Assembly: GCA_964550435.1 (NCBI GenBank)
Contig: CAZJZI010000006.1
Coordinates: 1-64,000 of the forward strand
DNA: 64,000 nt
Direction: 5' to 3'
Source: UBA11400 sp964550435
Lineage (GTDB): Bacteria; Bacteroidota; Rhodothermia; Balneolales; HLUCCA01
The stretch's first letter is position 1; the number at the start of each line of letters is the position of its first letter. Of the stretch, positions 1 through 8,901 are shown in pieces. Made by a program: the position numbers and the translations under genes. A model generated the notes under the pieces. It was not told where the DNA came from and ran no database searches. It saw only the letters and a program-made list of their open reading frames with translations.

Positions 1-305
1 AAAAAGAGCAGAAATTTCGTGCCTTCTGGAAACAAAGAGATCCAACACCAGAAACAGATTTCAATGAATTGATGACTGAGTATTTCAGGCGTATTGATCA
101 GGCCTTCGATCAGTTTACTACCCCGTCAAAACCCGGACATGAGTCAGATCAGGGTAAAATCTATATCGTTTACGGCCCTCCCGACAATATTGAAAGACGT
201 TTCCCACCAAATGGAAACACTCAGGAAGTGTGGACTTATGGCGATAGAACGTTTATCTTCACTGCTACCAGCGGATTCGGAGATTTTCAGCTGGCAACTC
301 AGTAG
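1..305 (+). CDS. GWxTD domain-containing protein, C-terminal part (5' truncated by window edge)
   Basis: The frame is open from the first bases and ends with TAG at 303-305, so this is the tail of a longer gene. The visible residues contain FWKQRDPTP, followed about 45 residues later by KIYIVYGPPDNIE and EVWTYG. This is the typical layout of the end of the GWxTD domain, a domain of unknown function found in secreted proteins of Balneolota, Ignavibacteria and relatives. The apparent TTG start at position 69 is internal and not the true start. The next gene (pdxA) begins 18 bp downstream in the same direction, so the two are probably co-transcribed. The function is unknown; only the domain assignment is supported. 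Confidence 0.8.
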   Translation, partial: KEQKFRAFWKQRDPTPETDFNELMTEYFRRIDQAFDQFTTPSKPGHESDQGKIYIVYGPPDNIERRFPPNGNTQEVWTYGDRTFIFTATSGFGDFQLATQ

Positions 306-323
306 GTACCAATAAATACTTTG

Positions 324-1316
324 ATGCAAGCTTCAATTGCCGTTACACTCGGCGACATGAATGGAATCGGGCCTGAACTCCTGTTAAAAACAGCAGATCT
401 TTTAGATTCAAACTCAGGCATACGTTGCATTTATATTGCTCCGTATTCTGTACTGTCTCATTACTCCGGAAAATTTGGAAATGAGTTAAAGTTACCTATA
501 GTTACTGAGTTGAACCAGATACGATCGACTACCAGACACATTGTATTCGATCCTTTTGGGCAAGACTATGTGCCAATACCTGGTAAAATCAGCACTCTTG
601 CTGGAAGCTTATCCATATCGGCTTTAGATGTTGCAATTGATTTGGTCACCAATGGATTTGCAAACGCAATTGTGACTGCACCGATTTCAAAAGAATCCAT
701 CCATATGGCGGGATTCAACTTCCCGGGTCATACAGAGTATTTGGCACACAAAACCAATACTACAGACATAACCATGATGTTGGTTTCCGGTAGCTTACGA
801 GTTGGATTGCTGACTACACATATCCCATTAACGAAAGTTGCTGAGAATATTACAGAATCAAATATTCTACATCGAGTTAGAAGTATCCATCACTCTTTGA
901 TAAATGACTTTGGTATTCCAAGACCTAGAATAGCAGTATTGGGACTTAATCCCCATGCTGGAGATGGAGGTGTCTTAGGGTCTGAAGAAATTGAAGTCAT
1001 TGAGCCATCTATTTCAAAGCTCAATCAGGAAGGAATACAGTGTTATGGTCCTTTCCCGGCAGATGGATGGTTTGGAATGCAGCAATATGAAAACTTTGAT
1101 GCCGTACTGGCCATGTATCACGACCAGGGACTTGCGCCGTTCAAAGCACTTTCTTTCGGAAGAGGCGTGAATTTTACCGCTGGACTCCCTATAATCAGAA
1201 CTTCACCTGATCACGGAACTGCTTTTGCAATTGCTGGAGAAAACAAGGCAAAAACAGATTCAATGATTCAAGCAATAAATCTTGCATATACACTCATAAA
1301 AAAACGACACGCTTAA
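324..1316 (+). CDS. pdxA: 4-hydroxythreonine-4-phosphate dehydrogenase PdxA
   Basis: PdxA oxidises 4-phosphohydroxy-L-threonine in the DXP-dependent route to pyridoxal 5'-phosphate. The 330-residue product has the family length and its landmarks: GDMNGIGPE at the N-terminus, GHTEYLA near residue 137, NPHAGDGG near 211 and YHDQGLAPFK near 262; the histidines of the last three bind the divalent metal. I chose ATG 324 rather than the TTG at 321 immediately before it. The gene sits between the GWxTD gene and a methyltransferase in a tight plus-strand operon. pdxH, the last enzyme of the same pathway, lies in this window at 40831-41475, which supports a complete DXP-dependent vitamin B6 route in this organism. 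Confidence 0.96.
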   Translation: MQASIAVTLGDMNGIGPELLLKTADLLDSNSGIRCIYIAPYSVLSHYSGKFGNELKLPIVTELNQIRSTTRHIVFDPFGQDYVPIPGKISTLAGSLSISALDVAIDLVTNGFANAIVTAPISKESIHMAGFNFPGHTEYLAHKTNTTDITMMLVSGSLRVGLLTTHIPLTKVAENITESNILHRVRSIHHSLINDFGIPRPRIAVLGLNPHAGDGGVLGSEEIEVIEPSISKLNQEGIQCYGPFPADGWFGMQQYENFDAVLAMYHDQGLAPFKALSFGRGVNFTAGLPIIRTSPDHGTAFAIAGENKAKTDSMIQAINLAYTLIKKRHA

Positions 1317-1325
1317 ACTACTACT

Positions 1326-2099
1326 ATGCCTCTGACGAAAGGAAATCAGGAAATTTACACCCATCTTGCCAAGGTCTACGACGAAGTAATGAAAGATATT
1401 GATTATGAAGATTGGGCGGACTTCATAGACGCTGTAATTCTCAAGCACAATGAGGATGCGGTGTCGCTACTTGAATTAGCATGTGGAACCGGTTCTCTTG
1501 CATTATCACTTGATGAATTGGATTGTTATGAAATTACTGCAACGGATTATTCAGATCAGATGCTTGAGATTGCTCAACAAAAAGCAACATTCAAGGATTC
1601 AAATGTCGAGTTTAAGAGAGTAGACTTTTTCAATATTGATCTGGATCAAAAATATGATGTAGTGATCATGTTATTTGACAGTATCAATTACATACGTGAT
1701 ACTGAAAGTATAAAACTTATGATGCAGCAGGTTAGGAAGGTACTGAACGAGGATGGTTTCTTTATTTTCGACTTCACAACACCTCAACACTCGTCGAAGT
1801 ACGCTGAAATGATGAACGATCAAGGGGTTACTCCTGATAACTATCGATTTGTGCGAATAAGCCGATATCTTGAGACTGAAGGCGTCCATTATAATGAGTT
1901 TACTATTGAAAAATTAAGTGACGATAAACAGCACGTACTAGAGCGAAAGAATGAAGTTCACGTACAAAGGACGTATAAATTGAGTGACATACAGGCCGTT
2001 GTCGAAGAATGCGGATATGAAATCATAGCTGAATATGATGGTCTTGACCTCGTTCCGGCTACATCAAATAGTGATAGAATAACCATGGTGATTAAATGA
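1326..2099 (+). CDS. Class I SAM-dependent methyltransferase
   Basis: This 257-residue protein has a Rossmann-type methyltransferase fold. Motif I reads LELACGTGS (about residue 49), an acidic residue follows in TATDYS (motif II), and VVIMLFDSINYI fits motif IV. The C-terminal half resembles small cytosolic methyltransferases that act on small molecules or cofactors, but nothing in the sequence identifies the substrate. It starts 9 bp after pdxA, and its TGA overlaps the ATG of ftsE by four bases (ATGA), so translational coupling is likely. Confidence 0.85.
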   Translation: MPLTKGNQEIYTHLAKVYDEVMKDIDYEDWADFIDAVILKHNEDAVSLLELACGTGSLALSLDELDCYEITATDYSDQMLEIAQQKATFKDSNVEFKRVDFFNIDLDQKYDVVIMLFDSINYIRDTESIKLMMQQVRKVLNEDGFFIFDFTTPQHSSKYAEMMNDQGVTPDNYRFVRISRYLETEGVHYNEFTIEKLSDDKQHVLERKNEVHVQRTYKLSDIQAVVEECGYEIIAEYDGLDLVPATSNSDRITMVIK

Positions 2100-2797
2100 G
2101 TGACCAAACAGTAATTGAGTTTCAAGATGTTTCTGTAGTTTATGAGGGAAAACTTGTTCTTGACCGAATTAACTTTAAGCTACAGAATGGTGAATTCGTT
2201 TACATTATCGGACAAACCGGAGCTGGTAAAAGTTCTTTTTTGAAACTAATTTACAGGGATGTTCTTCCACACGAAGGAAAAATACTTGTTGATGGCGTTG
2301 ATATTTCCACTTTACCAGATAAACAAGTCCCCTTTTTGCGTAGAAAACTTGGAATTGTATTTCAGGATTTCCAACTCTTATCAGATCGAAACGTTTATGA
2401 AAATGTTTCTTTTGCCCTTCAGGTTACAGGCAGATCCTCTTCATTTATCAAGCAGCGAGTAATGGAGGTGCTATCAATGGTTGGCCTTAGTAATAAACGA
2501 AATCAAATGCCTGGAGAGCTTTCTGGTGGTGAACAACAAAGAGTCGTCATAGCCAGGGCTCTTGCCAACGAACCTCGCATCATGCTCGCCGATGAGCCAA
2601 CAGGAAATTTAGACCCCGAGGTATCGGCCAGTATTATGGATTTGCTTAGAACCATCAACAATAAGGGTATGGCTGTCCTAATGGTTACACATAACTATGA
2701 CCTGGTCAAAAATTTTCCACACCGAACTATTCGAATTCATCAAGGTAAAATTCAAGAAGTTGTCCGTAACGATTTACGAACGAATCCAAATAACTAA
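2096..2797 (+). CDS. ftsE: Cell division ATP-binding protein FtsE
   Basis: This is an ABC-type ATPase of the FtsE/LolD group (233 residues). It shows Walker A GQTGAGKSS near residue 40, the Q-loop in FQDFQLL, signature LSGGEQQR near residue 141, Walker B IMLADEPTGNLDP and the switch histidine in VTHN. With the membrane protein FtsX, FtsE controls peptidoglycan hydrolases at the division septum. The early motif VYEGKLVLDRINF and the overall length fit FtsE better than LolD or MacB. No ftsX gene is adjacent; the next gene is an unrelated membrane protein, so the partner must be elsewhere. The start codon overlaps the end of the preceding methyltransferase gene. Confidence 0.88.
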   Translation: MSDQTVIEFQDVSVVYEGKLVLDRINFKLQNGEFVYIIGQTGAGKSSFLKLIYRDVLPHEGKILVDGVDISTLPDKQVPFLRRKLGIVFQDFQLLSDRNVYENVSFALQVTGRSSSFIKQRVMEVLSMVGLSNKRNQMPGELSGGEQQRVVIARALANEPRIMLADEPTGNLDPEVSASIMDLLRTINNKGMAVLMVTHNYDLVKNFPHRTIRIHQGKIQEVVRNDLRTNPNN

Positions 2798-2826
2798 GTG
2801 TTTTTCGCCAAAACGCTTACTAATAA

Positions 2827-3852
2827 ATGGATTCACTTACACAAATACTTCTTGGAGCCACGGTTGGTAAACTAGCTGGGGGTAAAAAATTAGGTAACAA
2901 AGCTGCACTATGGGGAGCAATTGGTGGTACAATTCCCGATTTAGATGTACTTCTTGGACTAATTTATGACCCGGTATCCTATTTAATGATCCACAGAGGT
3001 TTTTCGCACTCCATATTTTTCGCCCCATTATCTGCACCGTTATTGGCTTTGATTCCGTGGCTACTATACGGTAAAAAAGAATCTCTCTATAAATCTTGGT
3101 TCCTCGTATTCTTTTGGGCGTTATTTACGCATCCTTTTTTGGATCTTTTTACCGGATACGGGACCCAATTACTGAATCCGTTCAGTAATTACGGGTTTGA
3201 AATAAACTCCCTCTTTATAATTGACCCTATATACACGTTTTTATTGGGTTATTATCTCGTAAAAGCTGTACGCAATACTGATAAATCAAACTATAACTCA
3301 CTGCTTATCAAGGGAATACGGTACAGTAGTCTATACATTTTATTAACTGTTGGCTTAAAATTTTACAGTCAAGATCATTTTCTCAACAATGCACAACAAC
3401 AAGGAATCGAAGTAGAATCTATGATGACAATTCCGGGACCTTTCTCATCATTCTTGTGGCGTGGACTCATTGAGAATGAAGAGGGTTTTTATGAGACTTA
3501 TTTTTCAGTATTCGATACCAAACAAGAGACACTCAATTTTCACTATTCTCCTAAAAATCATCCTTATGACCCTGAATATTCCGAATCTAGGGCCGTCAAG
3601 ACCCTCACATGGTTCTCAAAAGGATATAATCTTGCCGAATTCGATTCAACAAAAAATGAATATCGATCATACGACTTACGATTTGGTAGTGTGATGGGCT
3701 GGGATGGTGATTACAATGACTATGTATTCACCTTTCACGTTTTTAAAGAGCCAGATGGACATATCATCTTTGAACAACGTCCAAACAGTGTTGAAATAAC
3801 CGGTAATGATTTTAAAAGATTGTTTTTGAGAACCTTCTCATTACATGATTGA
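2827..3852 (+). CDS. YdjM-like membrane-bound metal-dependent hydrolase
   Basis: This 341-residue integral membrane protein begins MDSLTQILLGATVGKLA and has IPDLDVL, then HRGFSHS and, after about 50 residues, THPFLDLFTGYGTQLLNPFS. This spaced D-x-D / H-x3-SHS / H-x3-D pattern defines the YdjM (LexA-regulated, membrane-bound metal-dependent hydrolase) family. Four or five hydrophobic segments occupy the N-terminal half, and the last 150 residues are soluble and probably extracytoplasmic. The substrate is unknown for the family. It is the last gene of the first operon and meets the convergent O-methyltransferase gene after only 4 bp. Confidence 0.85.
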   Translation: MDSLTQILLGATVGKLAGGKKLGNKAALWGAIGGTIPDLDVLLGLIYDPVSYLMIHRGFSHSIFFAPLSAPLLALIPWLLYGKKESLYKSWFLVFFWALFTHPFLDLFTGYGTQLLNPFSNYGFEINSLFIIDPIYTFLLGYYLVKAVRNTDKSNYNSLLIKGIRYSSLYILLTVGLKFYSQDHFLNNAQQQGIEVESMMTIPGPFSSFLWRGLIENEEGFYETYFSVFDTKQETLNFHYSPKNHPYDPEYSESRAVKTLTWFSKGYNLAEFDSTKNEYRSYDLRFGSVMGWDGDYNDYVFTFHVFKEPDGHIIFEQRPNSVEITGNDFKRLFLRTFSLHD

Positions 3853-3856
3853 GTTC

Positions 3857-4504
3857 TCAACGTTTTCTGAGAATATGAAGACCATCACGGACAGTTATCA
3901 AAACAGAATCAACTCTTTCATCCATTTTTATCCTTTTATTCAGAGAATCTATGGCTAGTGCTTTTCGGTCATCGCCCGGATTCAAGACATTCCCGTACCA
4001 CAGCATGTTATCAATCACTAAGATTCCACCCTGACGGAGTTTATCTATCAGAGTTTCATAATAAGATGGATAGAAATCCTTGTCTGCATCCAAAAAACAA
4101 AAATCTATCTCAGATTTAAGATCTTTAACTGTATCACGTGCATTACCTCGAACAATTTCGATCTTATATCCATCTTTTGCTATTTTAAAATTGCGTTCTG
4201 CAATTTTTATATACTTTTCGTTCAATTCCAAAGCATATACCTTTGCATCATTTGCCGCAGCTTGAGCCATACTTAAAGCAGCGGATCCAGTGAACATTCC
4301 GACCTCAACTATATACTTTGCATCCAGAATTTTAATTAGTAGTTGAAGCAATGAACCCACTTGATGACCACTTAACATATCGCTGTGTAGTAACGAGTTT
4401 TGGGTGTCCGAAACTAAGCATTGGAGTTCTTCGTTCTCCCTATCTGAAATTGACTCAGCGTAAGTTTCGATTTCTGTATGAATGAGAGTTATCTTATATA
4501 TCAT
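3857..4504 (-). CDS. O-methyltransferase, family 3 (catechol/caffeoyl-CoA type)
   Basis: This 215-residue SAM-dependent O-methyltransferase has VEVGMFTGSAALSMA (motif I, about residue 70), VYALELNEKYIKIAERN (motif II) and FLDADKDFYPSYYE, whose aspartates bind the divalent metal in this family. Bacterial members methylate catechol-like small molecules or tRNA hydroxyuridine (TrmR type); the sequence alone does not decide between these. The ATG at 4504 is only 14 bp from the ATG of the divergent acyltransferase gene. The promoters of the two genes must therefore overlap or lie inside the opposite coding sequence. Confidence 0.87.
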   Translation of the reverse strand: MIYKITLIHTEIETYAESISDRENEELQCLVSDTQNSLLHSDMLSGHQVGSLLQLLIKILDAKYIVEVGMFTGSAALSMAQAAANDAKVYALELNEKYIKIAERNFKIAKDGYKIEIVRGNARDTVKDLKSEIDFCFLDADKDFYPSYYETLIDKLRQGGILVIDNMLWYGNVLNPGDDRKALAIDSLNKRIKMDERVDSVLITVRDGLHILRKR

Positions 4505-4518
4505 TATTTCTAAATAAT

Positions 4519-5199
4519 ATGGATTATAGTAAGCATAAAGATTTTATCCCGGCAAGGGAATCCTCCGTCATTATTTGGTTTTTCAAGTGGTACACCTGGT
4601 ATCTGATGAAACGCCGATTTAGAGCAGTATATCTAAAAAACAATCATCAGATTGACAGGCAAAAATCAACACTCTACATATGCAATCACCATTATTGGTG
4701 GGATGGTCTGACGCCTTTAATTTTGAATGAGTTTATATTTAATCAGAAAGCCCGTGCTGTGATGGAAGACAAACAGATGAAGGAATTTCCATTCTTTTCA
4801 AAAATAGGGGCTTTTTCAATAAACAGAAACAATCCAAAATCTGCGATAGAAAGTCTAAAATATGGGGCTGAATGGCTTAGGATAAAGAACAACTGCTTGT
4901 TTTTGTATCCTGAAGGTAAATTTAGTCAGCCTTATGGAAACATTCAGATTGAGTCTGGTATCAGTAAACTTCTTGAGTGGACACCTGAATGTGAAATTGT
5001 TAATATCACTATGTATATATCTTACCAAAAAGGTGACAAACCTGATTTCTTTATTGATATCAGTGCTCCAATCAACCATCCAAATACAAAGTCTAAAGCT
5101 GAAATAACTGCTGAAATCAATCAGATAATGAATACAAACCTGAATAAGCTCAGAAACGACAGTAATTCAGATTTGTCTTCATTTAGAAGGTTATTGTAA
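4519..5199 (+). CDS. Lysophospholipid-type acyltransferase (PlsC superfamily), possibly carotenoid-glycoside acyltransferase (CruD-like)
   Basis: The 226-residue protein carries the PlsC-family HX4D motif as HHYWWD (about residue 57) and the second block as YPEGKFS (about residue 133). It has no strong membrane segment beyond a hydrophobic stretch near VIIWFFKWYTWYL. The family transfers acyl chains to lysophosphatidate or other hydroxyls. Its place next to a CrtC-type carotenoid hydratase and a CruC-like glycosyltransferase suggests acylation of a carotenoid glycoside, the role of CruD in Chlorobi. That role is inference from context; a phospholipid or lipid A substrate is the alternative. 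It converges on the crtC-like gene with 15 bp between them. Confidence 0.75.
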   Translation: MDYSKHKDFIPARESSVIIWFFKWYTWYLMKRRFRAVYLKNNHQIDRQKSTLYICNHHYWWDGLTPLILNEFIFNQKARAVMEDKQMKEFPFFSKIGAFSINRNNPKSAIESLKYGAEWLRIKNNCLFLYPEGKFSQPYGNIQIESGISKLLEWTPECEIVNITMYISYQKGDKPDFFIDISAPINHPNTKSKAEITAEINQIMNTNLNKLRNDSNSDLSSFRRLL

Positions 5200-5214
5200 A
5201 ACGTAAAACCCTTG

Positions 5215-6315
5215 TTACCAGGTCCATCTATACAAAATAGATGATTTCTGAACCCAATGCGGACGTTTGTAAGTGTACCTAAAACGCATCCTAATAAGAG
5301 GCCAAAATAGCCTTTTTCGAATTCTTTCAGGACGAATATATTCAGCAATCCCACTAGTCAATTGATTTTCTTCTTCATCTGTGGACGTAAGTCGAGCAGA
5401 AACATTAAATCGGTAATAAAAGGGCCCACTATCCAGGACATCCTCAGCATTTAGCTGAACTTTTCGATTTTTGAAGTTGATTACTATTCTTCTTCCAGAG
5501 GAAAGGAAAAAAGAATTCGTTTTATTTCCGTCAATTTTGATATCTACAGTCTCATTAATAATTGAAGCATTATCGGGACCAATCAACCATGCCATGGGTA
5601 CAATTTTATCGTGTTGATTCATGAAATAGTAGACTAAAGTCATATCATCAAAATGTACCCTACCCCAGTACCAGTCTTTGAATGCATTTCTCATCGGTTC
5701 ACTACCAATATTATGGTCATGATATCCGATTCCCTCAAATATTATCGGCTTTTCATGCCGATCTTTTTGATTAATAGAAATCACTCCTTTAACAAAGGCC
5801 TTTGGTTGGGTCAAATTCCAACTGTGAGACTTTGTGGTATGATTGTGTGGTTCCGACGTTAAAAGTCCATCTTGAGGCACTGGCGAACTAAATCTCAGAA
5901 TACCTGAAAATTTTTCACCGGTAGGTAACACCTCTTCAAGTCTTAGAGCAAAAACCAATTGGCCGTTCTCAATAAATCCTTCTAACGTGTTCTTTCCAAC
6001 TTTAATAGAAATTTTATCTCGGTTGAATATCGCCTCACTTTTTGAGTATTCAGCCAGGGAATAAAATATTGGCTTCCCGTTGCGATAAACAGAAATACTG
6101 ATGGCTGGATGTTCATCAGCAAACGAATTTATGTGTTCAGGATGTTTCTCTGAAATACGAATATAGTCTGGGGAGAATGGACAACCTTCGTAAAATATGA
6201 CAACAAATTGATACTCTCCTTTGTTGTCTTCTCCGTCGAAGTACCACCACTCGTAACTACCCGTCCCCGATTTCTTTACAGGAATATCATTCTGATAATT
6301 TGTCTCTATAATCAT
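5215..6315 (-). CDS. crtC: Carotenoid 1,2-hydratase (CrtC / hydroxyneurosporene synthase family)
   Basis: CrtC adds water to the terminal 1,2 double bond of acyclic carotenoid ends, creating the tertiary hydroxyl that can then be glycosylated or methylated. The product shows the family hallmarks YEWWYFDG near the N-terminus, FYEGCPFSPDYI after it, and GIGYHDHNIGSEPM followed by DWYWGRVHFDD in the middle. I chose the ATG at 6313-6315 (366 residues), because conserved homology begins soon after it; an upstream in-frame TTG at 6345 would add ten residues. TATATTTG, a -7-like element, lies at 6319-6326 only 3 bp before this ATG, so its role is uncertain. The gene is divergent from the CruC-like glycosyltransferase and convergent with the acyltransferase, which supports a carotenoid-tailoring cluster. 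Confidence 0.8.
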   Translation of the reverse strand: MIIETNYQNDIPVKKSGTGSYEWWYFDGEDNKGEYQFVVIFYEGCPFSPDYIRISEKHPEHINSFADEHPAISISVYRNGKPIFYSLAEYSKSEAIFNRDKISIKVGKNTLEGFIENGQLVFALRLEEVLPTGEKFSGILRFSSPVPQDGLLTSEPHNHTTKSHSWNLTQPKAFVKGVISINQKDRHEKPIIFEGIGYHDHNIGSEPMRNAFKDWYWGRVHFDDMTLVYYFMNQHDKIVPMAWLIGPDNASIINETVDIKIDGNKTNSFFLSSGRRIVINFKNRKVQLNAEDVLDSGPFYYRFNVSARLTSTDEEENQLTSGIAEYIRPERIRKRLFWPLIRMRFRYTYKRPHWVQKSSILYRWTW

Positions 6316-6402
6316 GGCCAAATATACACTGAATCTGCGAATCAAAGTATGTTAAAATGATTCTTCTATAATTATTATATTGAAATTATTGAATTGATTT
6401 AC

Positions 6403-7569
6403 ATGGAACTATTACAATACGCCCTCTACTTTGGGTTATTATTTATTACTTTTCAACTTATTGTTTTCATTAGGAATACTGGTGATTTACCGACGCTTCC
6501 AAGTACTTACTCAGAAAATAAGTTATCAATTTCAATCTTGATTCCAGCTCGGAACGAAGAAAAATCAATTCATAAAAGTCTGACATCTGCTGTCAGTCAG
6601 AGATATCCGAATTTCGAAGTGATTATACTTGATGATAATTCTACCGATAGGACTCCTGAGATCATCAATCAAATACGAAATGATAATCCAGACTCTCATT
6701 TAGTTGTACTTAAAGGAAAAGCGAAACCGGAGAATTGGCTTGGGAAAAATTGGGCGTGTCACCAATTATCGGAAGTTGCCACAGGGAAGGTTTTAGTTTT
6801 CATTGATGCAGATACACAACTAGAACCAGGTTTCCTGGAATCAATAAATTCAGCAATAGCAAACTATGAACTTGATGCTTTAACGGTATGGCCACATCAA
6901 TTGCTGGAATCTTTTTGGGAAAGAATGGTTATACCTCAAATGTACTATGTCATTTACACCCTCCTGCCTATTAAATATACTTATTCCGATCCAGTCTGGA
7001 TGCCCAAAACTCTTATTCCAAAATTCAGAGCATCATTTGCCGCTGCCTGTGGACAGTGTATGGTTTTCACAAGAAAGTCTTACAACACTGTAGGTGGACA
7101 TGCAAATGTAAAAGATCAGGTTGTTGAGGATGTTCAGCTAGCTAGACATATTCGTGCAAATAATTTCAATTTTAAGATGTTCCACGGGAACAATACAATA
7201 CATTGTAGAATGTATTCGAATGAACCTGAAATCGTTGCGGGCTTCAGGAAAAATTTTTTGGCTGGATTCGACAACAACATTCCTTTTTTCCTTTTTAGTT
7301 GGCTTCTTCATCTGACAGGCTACATACTTCCTTGGTTAGCGTTTGTATTAGGTATACTATTTAGTGATACATCCATCATTCTACTGTCAGGTATAATGAT
7401 TGTAATACCAATATGTATCAGAATTCTTATGGATTCGCAAAATCGATGGAACACTACTCTTTCTTTATTGCATATAGTAGGAGTTCTGTGGTTTAATCGA
7501 TTGGCTACTCTTGTGCTTTTTGATCGACTCACGGGCAGAAAATCAACCTGGAAGAATCGCACAGTTTAA
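6403..7569 (+). CDS. Membrane-associated family 2 glycosyltransferase, CruC-like (carotenoid glycosyltransferase)
   Basis: This 388-residue protein has an N-terminal transmembrane segment, a GT-A domain and three C-terminal membrane segments. Visible motifs are SILIPARNEEKSI, ILDDNSTDRT, KPENWLGKNWACHQL, the metal-binding FIDADT, and the acceptor-side VVEDVQLARHIR, followed by HCRMYSNEPEIVAGFRKN. This layout matches the CruC/CrtQ-like branch that glucosylates carotenoid hydroxyls. Other GT2 roles, such as glycolipid synthesis, cannot be excluded. ATG 6403 is preferred over the TTG at 6394. The gene is divergent from the carotenoid hydratase, so hydroxylation and glycosylation genes share one intergenic region of 87 bp. 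Confidence 0.8.
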   Translation: MELLQYALYFGLLFITFQLIVFIRNTGDLPTLPSTYSENKLSISILIPARNEEKSIHKSLTSAVSQRYPNFEVIILDDNSTDRTPEIINQIRNDNPDSHLVVLKGKAKPENWLGKNWACHQLSEVATGKVLVFIDADTQLEPGFLESINSAIANYELDALTVWPHQLLESFWERMVIPQMYYVIYTLLPIKYTYSDPVWMPKTLIPKFRASFAAACGQCMVFTRKSYNTVGGHANVKDQVVEDVQLARHIRANNFNFKMFHGNNTIHCRMYSNEPEIVAGFRKNFLAGFDNNIPFFLFSWLLHLTGYILPWLAFVLGILFSDTSIILLSGIMIVIPICIRILMDSQNRWNTTLSLLHIVGVLWFNRLATLVLFDRLTGRKSTWKNRTV

Positions 7570-7640
7570 ACTGAAATAAAGTTTAAGAATAATGCCAAAA
7601 GTCATTTTCTTTTGTTGATTAAAATGTCATATTGCACATA

Positions 7641-8588
7641 ATGAAGGAGATCATAGAGAAATATATCCGTTATCTGGAAATTGAGCGAAATGCTCCAAAT
7701 ACGACAGTGGTTTCGTATCGTGGTGACCTGAATCAGTTTCAATCTTATCTATTTTATAGTCATACCATTACAGAAATTACTGAGGTAGATAAACACCATT
7801 TGCGATTCGACGGTGGGATTTTAAACAGGCAAGCATATAAACGTTCGACACTACAAAGAAAAATCGCCTGTATCAGATCCTTTCTTAAGTATGCTTTCAA
7901 AAGAGGTTATCTCAATAAGGATGCCAGTGAATTACTTATTACCCCAAAATCTGAAAAGAGAATCCCTAAATACATTGCGCAACAAGAAATCAACTCTGCG
8001 CTCAATGATTTTGAAATTACTTATACCGCAACAACAGAAAGTGATCTTCAACGAGCTGAGGTAATAAGAAATCAATTGATTCTTGAGCTATTATATTCAA
8101 CGGGCATCCGTTTATCAGAGTTAGTTCAATTAGATAGTACAGACATTTCGCTCGAACAAAAACAATTAAAAGTAACCGGTAAAGGTAACAAGCAGCGAAT
8201 CGTACCATTTGGTGAATCAGTCATCGAACCTTTACGTGAATACTTGTCTTTGAGACATGTTTTAAAGAACAATAAATCAGATAAACAGTCTGTTACAGCA
8301 CTACTGTTAACTAAGTCAGGAAAACGTGTTTATCCTAGAATGATTCAGCGATTAGTAAAATCGTTTTTATCTGAACAGACTGAAGCCAAGAAAAAAAGTC
8401 CTCATGCTCTAAGACATAGTTATGCAACTCACTTGTTAGATGCCGGTGCAGACATTAGGGTAATCAAGGAACTTTTAGGCCATAGTAGCCTAGGTACTAC
8501 ACAAATATATGCGTCAACCAGTGTTGAGGCATTAAAAAAACAATATAAAGGTGCCCACCCAAGGGCTGAAAAATCAACTTCAAAATAA
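7641..8588 (+). CDS. Tyrosine recombinase XerC/XerD
   Basis: The 315-residue protein has the N-terminal SAM-like core-binding domain (EKYIRYLEIERNAPNTTV) and a C-terminal catalytic domain. The complete tyrosine recombinase set is visible: R in STGIRLSEL, K in VTGKGNKQRIVPF, HALRH, H in LLGHSSL, and the nucleophile Y in TTQIYAS. Length and completeness point to the housekeeping XerC/XerD that resolves chromosome dimers at dif, not to an integrase of a mobile element; no phage or integron genes adjoin it. XerC and XerD cannot be told apart here. ATG 7641 is preferred over TTG 7632. hpf follows after 11 bp. Confidence 0.93.
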   Translation: MKEIIEKYIRYLEIERNAPNTTVVSYRGDLNQFQSYLFYSHTITEITEVDKHHLRFDGGILNRQAYKRSTLQRKIACIRSFLKYAFKRGYLNKDASELLITPKSEKRIPKYIAQQEINSALNDFEITYTATTESDLQRAEVIRNQLILELLYSTGIRLSELVQLDSTDISLEQKQLKVTGKGNKQRIVPFGESVIEPLREYLSLRHVLKNNKSDKQSVTALLLTKSGKRVYPRMIQRLVKSFLSEQTEAKKKSPHALRHSYATHLLDAGADIRVIKELLGHSSLGTTQIYASTSVEALKKQYKGAHPRAEKSTSK

Positions 8589-8599
8589 CAGGAGACGTT

Positions 8600-8899
8600 A
8601 TGAATACAAGTTTCACTGCCAGACACTTTAACGCCAGCGACCGACTTCAACAACATGCGTTGAATGCAGTCAAGAAACTTGAACGATTTTATGATGGCAT
8701 TCAAGATTGTGATATCGTATTGTCACCAAACGAATCCCACGATTCACCTCAAGGTGCCGAATTAACCGTTAAAGTAACAGGAAATATACTCGTGGCTACC
8801 GAAACAGCTGCAACTTATGAACAGGCAATCGGACAAGCTGTTGAAAACATGACACGACAACTTGTCAAATACAAAGAAAAAAGGTTTGCGAAAGGCTGA
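8600..8899 (+). CDS. hpf: Ribosome hibernation-promoting factor, short form (HPF/RaiA family)
   Basis: This 99-residue protein matches the N-terminal S30AE-type domain: MNTSFTARHFNASDRLQQHA, a central PQGAELTVKVTGNILVATETAATYEQAI, and a basic C-terminal helix rich in K and R. The domain binds the decoding region of the 30S subunit and silences ribosomes in stationary phase. It lacks the C-terminal dimerisation domain of long HPF. GGAGACG lies just upstream of the ATG and can act as a ribosome-binding site. It sits between xerC/D and hprK, 2 bp before the latter. Confidence 0.93.
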   Translation: MNTSFTARHFNASDRLQQHALNAVKKLERFYDGIQDCDIVLSPNESHDSPQGAELTVKVTGNILVATETAATYEQAIGQAVENMTRQLVKYKEKRFAKG

Positions 8900-8901
8900 T
8901 T

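Noticed and set aside
6319..6326. TATATTTG as a confident promoter of the carotenoid hydratase gene
   Set aside because: It matches TAnnTTTG but ends only 3 bp before the chosen ATG and has a poor -33 spacing. It would require a leaderless transcript or a later start, so I do not list it as a promoter.
7641..8588. The tyrosine recombinase as part of an integron or mobile element
   Set aside because: Length and motifs fit housekeeping XerC/XerD, neighbours are core genes, and no attachment repeats or cassettes are visible.
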